Shown here piece after piece: positions 60,349-64,000 of a stretch of DNA of 64,000 nt (positions within the stretch are counted from its first letter, which is position 1; each line of letters opens with the position of its first letter). Position numbers and translations under genes: made by a program. The DNA is from Pelodera strongyloides. Taxonomy: Eukaryota > Nematoda > Chromadorea > Rhabditida > Rhabditidae. Where the stretch lies: positions 236,501 through 300,500 of the forward strand of contig JAANDG010000089.1 in NCBI GenBank assembly GCA_036852015.1, read 5' to 3'. Below the pieces are notes generated by a model. It saw nothing but the letters and a program-made list of their open reading frames with translations. It had not been told where the DNA came from and did not search any database.

Positions 60349-60678
60349 CTAGAAAAAAGAAGAATTCGAATATCAGCAAGTACACAAATGATTAAAGCTT
60401 GCCTCGCAAATACGTTTCTATAACAAACAACCGCTGAAATTCGATATTGTCTATCGCACCACTACTCATAGTTTCGAAACGTCTACAGTGTTTCCTGACG
60501 CGGTGCGCCTATCAAAACAACATTGACGTGCATCCCATATGAGCCATAAATAAGAGTAACTAAGGAGTGATATGACTGCATACATATAATATACACTAGC
60601 AAATAAACACCCGCGTCGCGATCCTTTCGCTCCATTTTAAACCACAAGAACACGATTTAGTAATACAAAGCAACATAC

Positions 60679-63600
60679 TCCGTCTGAAACCCGCTGCCCT
60701 TCGTGCGTGGTCGGTATTGCATCCCAAAACGGCCAATTCTGTACGATTTCACTCCAACTATCCACAGTGGTTGACCAGCTTTGATTGCCTAGAAATAATG
60801 CATTATTTTACTGCAAAACTGAAGAAATGTTAACTACAAGACGCATAAAAACCGTATTTAAATTGCTAAACACGGTGAGCGGCTGAGCGCTGCTGCTGGC
60901 TGTAGCCGAACCGACGCTACGCTACACATTAAAGCTTGACTGACATTGCGCAGAATGCATGCGCAATTTATTCCTGCAACGCATGCATAGTTGCGCAATG
61001 CTCAACACCAACATCAATAAGTAACACAAACTGCTTACCAGATGCGGATATCGGCTGTTCGTAGGCATCCTTCTTGAGGTCCTTCGTGGGTGGTCTCTTA
61101 GCATCCAAAGCGTCAATTTGCAGAATTCCAATAATCGACATCGGCAAACAGATCCCCCGGTTTTCAGCAGTGTTATCTACAAAAACATAGTAATTATTGA
61201 GAACTGAAGAAATATGTCTGGGCATCAAAATTAAACTATCTAATCAACTAACACGGTCAAACACGATATGATCTATTATGATATGATCATGTTATGATAC
61301 GATATGATCAAACACGAAACGCGGAGAAGGAGCGCACGCTTCCAACATGATATAAGCGCTCATGTTTACACACTGACACCAATAACAAGCAAGCAGGAAC
61401 ATGCCGCGCATAAGTACTCAAACATCACACCCACATCATTCAACTGCAAGACGAAAACAACTAAATGGTGTCCACTTATGACTTATTACATTAGATAATA
61501 TTTAAATACGCAGCGGAATTTCAACTCACAAAATGTTCCGCGACGCGCGCAGTCTGCAAGTCTGGAGCTAGCGCGGTGCCAAATACGAACCGCTCGGCCA
61601 TATAATTAAGGCTGCAACGCAACTACCACAGCATCGCAACTCACGACAACGACACTACGTCCGCCAACCTAATGAAAGAAGGCTAGGAAGGTTAAGATGA
61701 ATCAAACCAACTCACTGTGGTTGATATTGACTTTGGCGACATTATGCTTGGGAGATCCATCTTGGGTGGTCCTCCCTGTGTGGTCCTTCTTGGGTGGTCC
61801 TACGGGAGGTTTCCTGACGACCTGACGACGACACGTCTAAATATCACAATGATGGCATACGCATAAGCACAATTGAATTTGCAGAAAACGAGAAATACAA
61901 TGGTCGACGCTCCTGCCGCTGTGTTCTGAATGAAAACTGATGTGCGAAAAAAAAACTCAATGTCATATGCGAATGCGATATACTGACCACTGACGAACTG
62001 ACACGATAGACAACGCATAAAAATATTGTACAAACTATCATATCACAACCATAACCCCACAGCAGCACGGCGCAAACAATTAGGCCGTTTCAAAACTAGG
62101 CGGTTAAAACAACACTCCATGCGCACTGACAGCAAACAGACAAGGAACTGGCACTGGTGCTGATTACAAAACGATTGATTGGAATTTGGAATTGGAATCG
62201 CGCAGCATCCGCACCATAACTGGTACTACAAACACTGCGCGATTTAGTACACGCGGCGTTTGCTCGATCAAGGTAAACATTAAATACAACATAAACAAGG
62301 TTTAAGTAATCTAAGCTACTTACTTTGGTAAATAGACGACCGACGACGTGACAAGAATATGAGTCTTCTTGGGCGTATCACAGAAAATTCCAATCCCGAT
62401 AGCATTACCAATGTGAAACGACTCCCGGCTTTCATCATTGCTCATCACACCTACAAGAAGCCACATCAAAGAACAAAGTTTGCCTTCAGCCTGAATATTA
62501 TAACCAACAATTGGCACTACTATGCGTTCAAGCTGCAATCGAACAGTAAACATAATGCAAAGTAACGCAATTCTCACAAATGAGAGTTCAGCAACCGTGC
62601 GCATTGTTTTTAGACTAATTTAAAACACGCAAATTTCAGCATAAACTCGTTGACGCTCTGACCGACGAAACCACCATCCGAATTAGCATATTGCATAAAT
62701 TTAGACGGTGGTCTAGAGCTCGTAGCCATACCACCGTCGGGATTAGAATATTACGGATGGTGGTTTTGAGCTTTTCCCGACGAGTTTTATGCCCTGGGTG
62801 AAGGTGTTAATTTCTGGTTCCAGCCCAGCCCGTTGCGCAGAATTTCGCTCTTATATACGGGACAATCTATCGTCTTCACACAAAGTTCTCACACATTACC
62901 TTGCCTTATGAAGTTATGTATGAGTATGGGAATAAATGTTTATGTAAATAATGGGTTTGTCAATGCTGTTTGTCAATGTTCTCTCATTTCACTCCTCTGA
63001 GTGCACCAAACCAAGGCAAACGTCTAAAAAAGAAAGCGTTTCAAGACAGAAAATATATTTTAAATACATTACCTGTGACAGACGAGCATCTTTTGTGATC
63101 TGTAGCACATTGCACATTAGAACCTTCATGTCGATGGCATGGAGAGTATAGGTGAACTCCAAGCTCCAAGTTGTCCTGCCTCAGTCAGGAGCTGGAATGA
63201 AATTTAGATCACTTCCAACTTTGCAAGCTTTCCCGTGAGAATGCATTTAGCCAAAATTGTAGAGAAGCACTACCCGAAGTCTTATAGTCAATGGATAAGG
63301 TCTTTGAAGACAACATAGAGGCATCAGGTGGTGCGCGCGCGGCAAGAACCTGCCGCAAACACCTCGCAAAAGACTGGACTATTGCGAAAGATGGATGAAA
63401 ATTAAACTAGGAAATCCTGCAACAAGCGCAAAAAAAAAAGAAAAACTGCGCGGCACCTTGCTTCTTCGCTAAAGTCTCGCGGACCAACTTAGTGGAAAAA
63501 ACACTACAGTACGCTTAATAGCGAGAAGCGCGTAGTAACGTGAGATAGCAAAGTGAAATACATGAAGTTGGAGAAATAAAATGCATATATGGGTCACAAA

Positions 63601-63913
63601 CGTCCTTCCGTGAAAATCCGCCGTCTCGTCTCTGTGACTCTTGACCAGATACCTTTCATATTACAGGACCACTTACTCCGGAAGCCGTTAGTGTCCAATA
63701 GTCAAATGCATCAGATCTAAATATCAAAAGTAAACTTAAGAATATGAATAAGTGACAGCATGCTAGGGTGTCACACTTTGCAACTAAGCATCTAAAAAAT
63801 ATAAAAAGGATTGCTCGAGCAGTATGTTTCATGTTCCTTATATCAGTACTACTGAATGAAAAGGAATGCTCGAGCTCGACTCTCGGATTTATTGGCTCAA
63901 ACTTCAAACACAT
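60679..63913 (-). CDS. Uncharacterised spliced gene made of related exons (six exons, partial model)
   Basis: Exons: 63716-63677, 63175-63073, 62450-62324, 61813-61716, 61176-61039, 60788-60679. Each has an AG acceptor and a GT donor, mostly GTAAGT-like, and the phases chain without a stop (2-0, 0-1, 1-2, 2-1, 1-1, 1-0). The encoded stretches look protein-like, for example SDAFDYWTLTASG, LGVHLYSPCHRHEG, HIGNAIGIGIFCDTPKK and GNQSWSTTVDSW. Exons 62450-62324 plus 61813-61716 and exon 61176-61039 are distant copies of one another (pattern N-x-E-x-R ... IGI ... KxPP ... KKD). The first exon may be unspliced back to an ATG at 63913 or 63833, whose product MKHTARAILFIFFRCLVA resembles a signal peptide. 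The 3' end was not identified. I do not recognise the family. Confidence 0.5.
62668..62767. repeat. Inverted repeat around AACCACCATCCG
   Basis: ACGAAACCACCATCCGAAT is repeated in inverse as TTACGGATGGTGGTTTT about 60 bp away, and GGTGGTCTAGAGC lies between. It is in the intron between exons 63175-63073 and 62450-62324. Confidence 0.6.
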
Positions 63914-64000
63914 TTTAATTCAGGGCGCGCAATGGAATTTCGCTAAACAATATCATATATTGCTCAATTTAACTAAGGTAGAGTTGAATTCTAGTGCGAC

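Overview
The window is eukaryotic nuclear DNA. It is AT-rich, its genes are split by GT-AG introns, and long gene-poor stretches are filled with palindromic TTAA-flanked mobile elements, purine tracts and GC-rich tandem arrays. The proteins I can build (a polyproline/WH2 actin-binding protein, a TMBIM6/Bax inhibitor-1 and a type I membrane protein) and the transposon content suggest an invertebrate animal or a close holozoan relative. I cannot name the organism. No bacterial, viral or CRISPR features were seen. All gene models were built by hand from reading frame, splice-site and intron-phase agreement.

Layout. (1) 144-14465, minus strand: a gene of at least 24 exons, running off the left edge, for a protein of more than 940 residues. 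It has five WH2 actin-binding domains separated by polyproline linkers, then about four copies of an unfamiliar C-terminal module. Two possible early ends were found: an acidic tail read from exon 20, whose DNA holds four TGACGTCA octamers, and a short tail read from exon 22 beside AATAAA signals. (2) 14466-21790: no gene seen; GA tracts, a 27-bp tandem repeat and TTAA palindromes. (3) 21791-22449, minus: a two-exon model for a small secreted protein with a clear signal peptide. (4) 25289-28388, plus: a nine-exon type I membrane protein of about 297 residues that I do not recognise. (5) 29305-32625, minus: an eight-exon TMBIM6/BI-1 gene, convergent with the previous gene; a back-to-back pair of AATAAA signals lies between them. 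(6) 32626-50800: no supportable coding gene; an inverted-repeat element with a GC-rich core, a roughly 250-bp satellite split by a TTAA element, hairpin-rich repeats and duplicated exon-like blocks. (7) 50800-63913, minus: duplicated, exon-bearing cassettes. The 60679-63913 part forms a phase-consistent spliced model; the 50.8-58.4 kb part holds repeated exon copies, some with frame damage.

The strongest candidates for something new are the WH2 protein with its C-terminal module and alternative ends, and the minus-strand cassette array at 50.8-63.9 kb. The TTAA palindromes sit both inside introns (WH2 gene, BI-1) and between genes.
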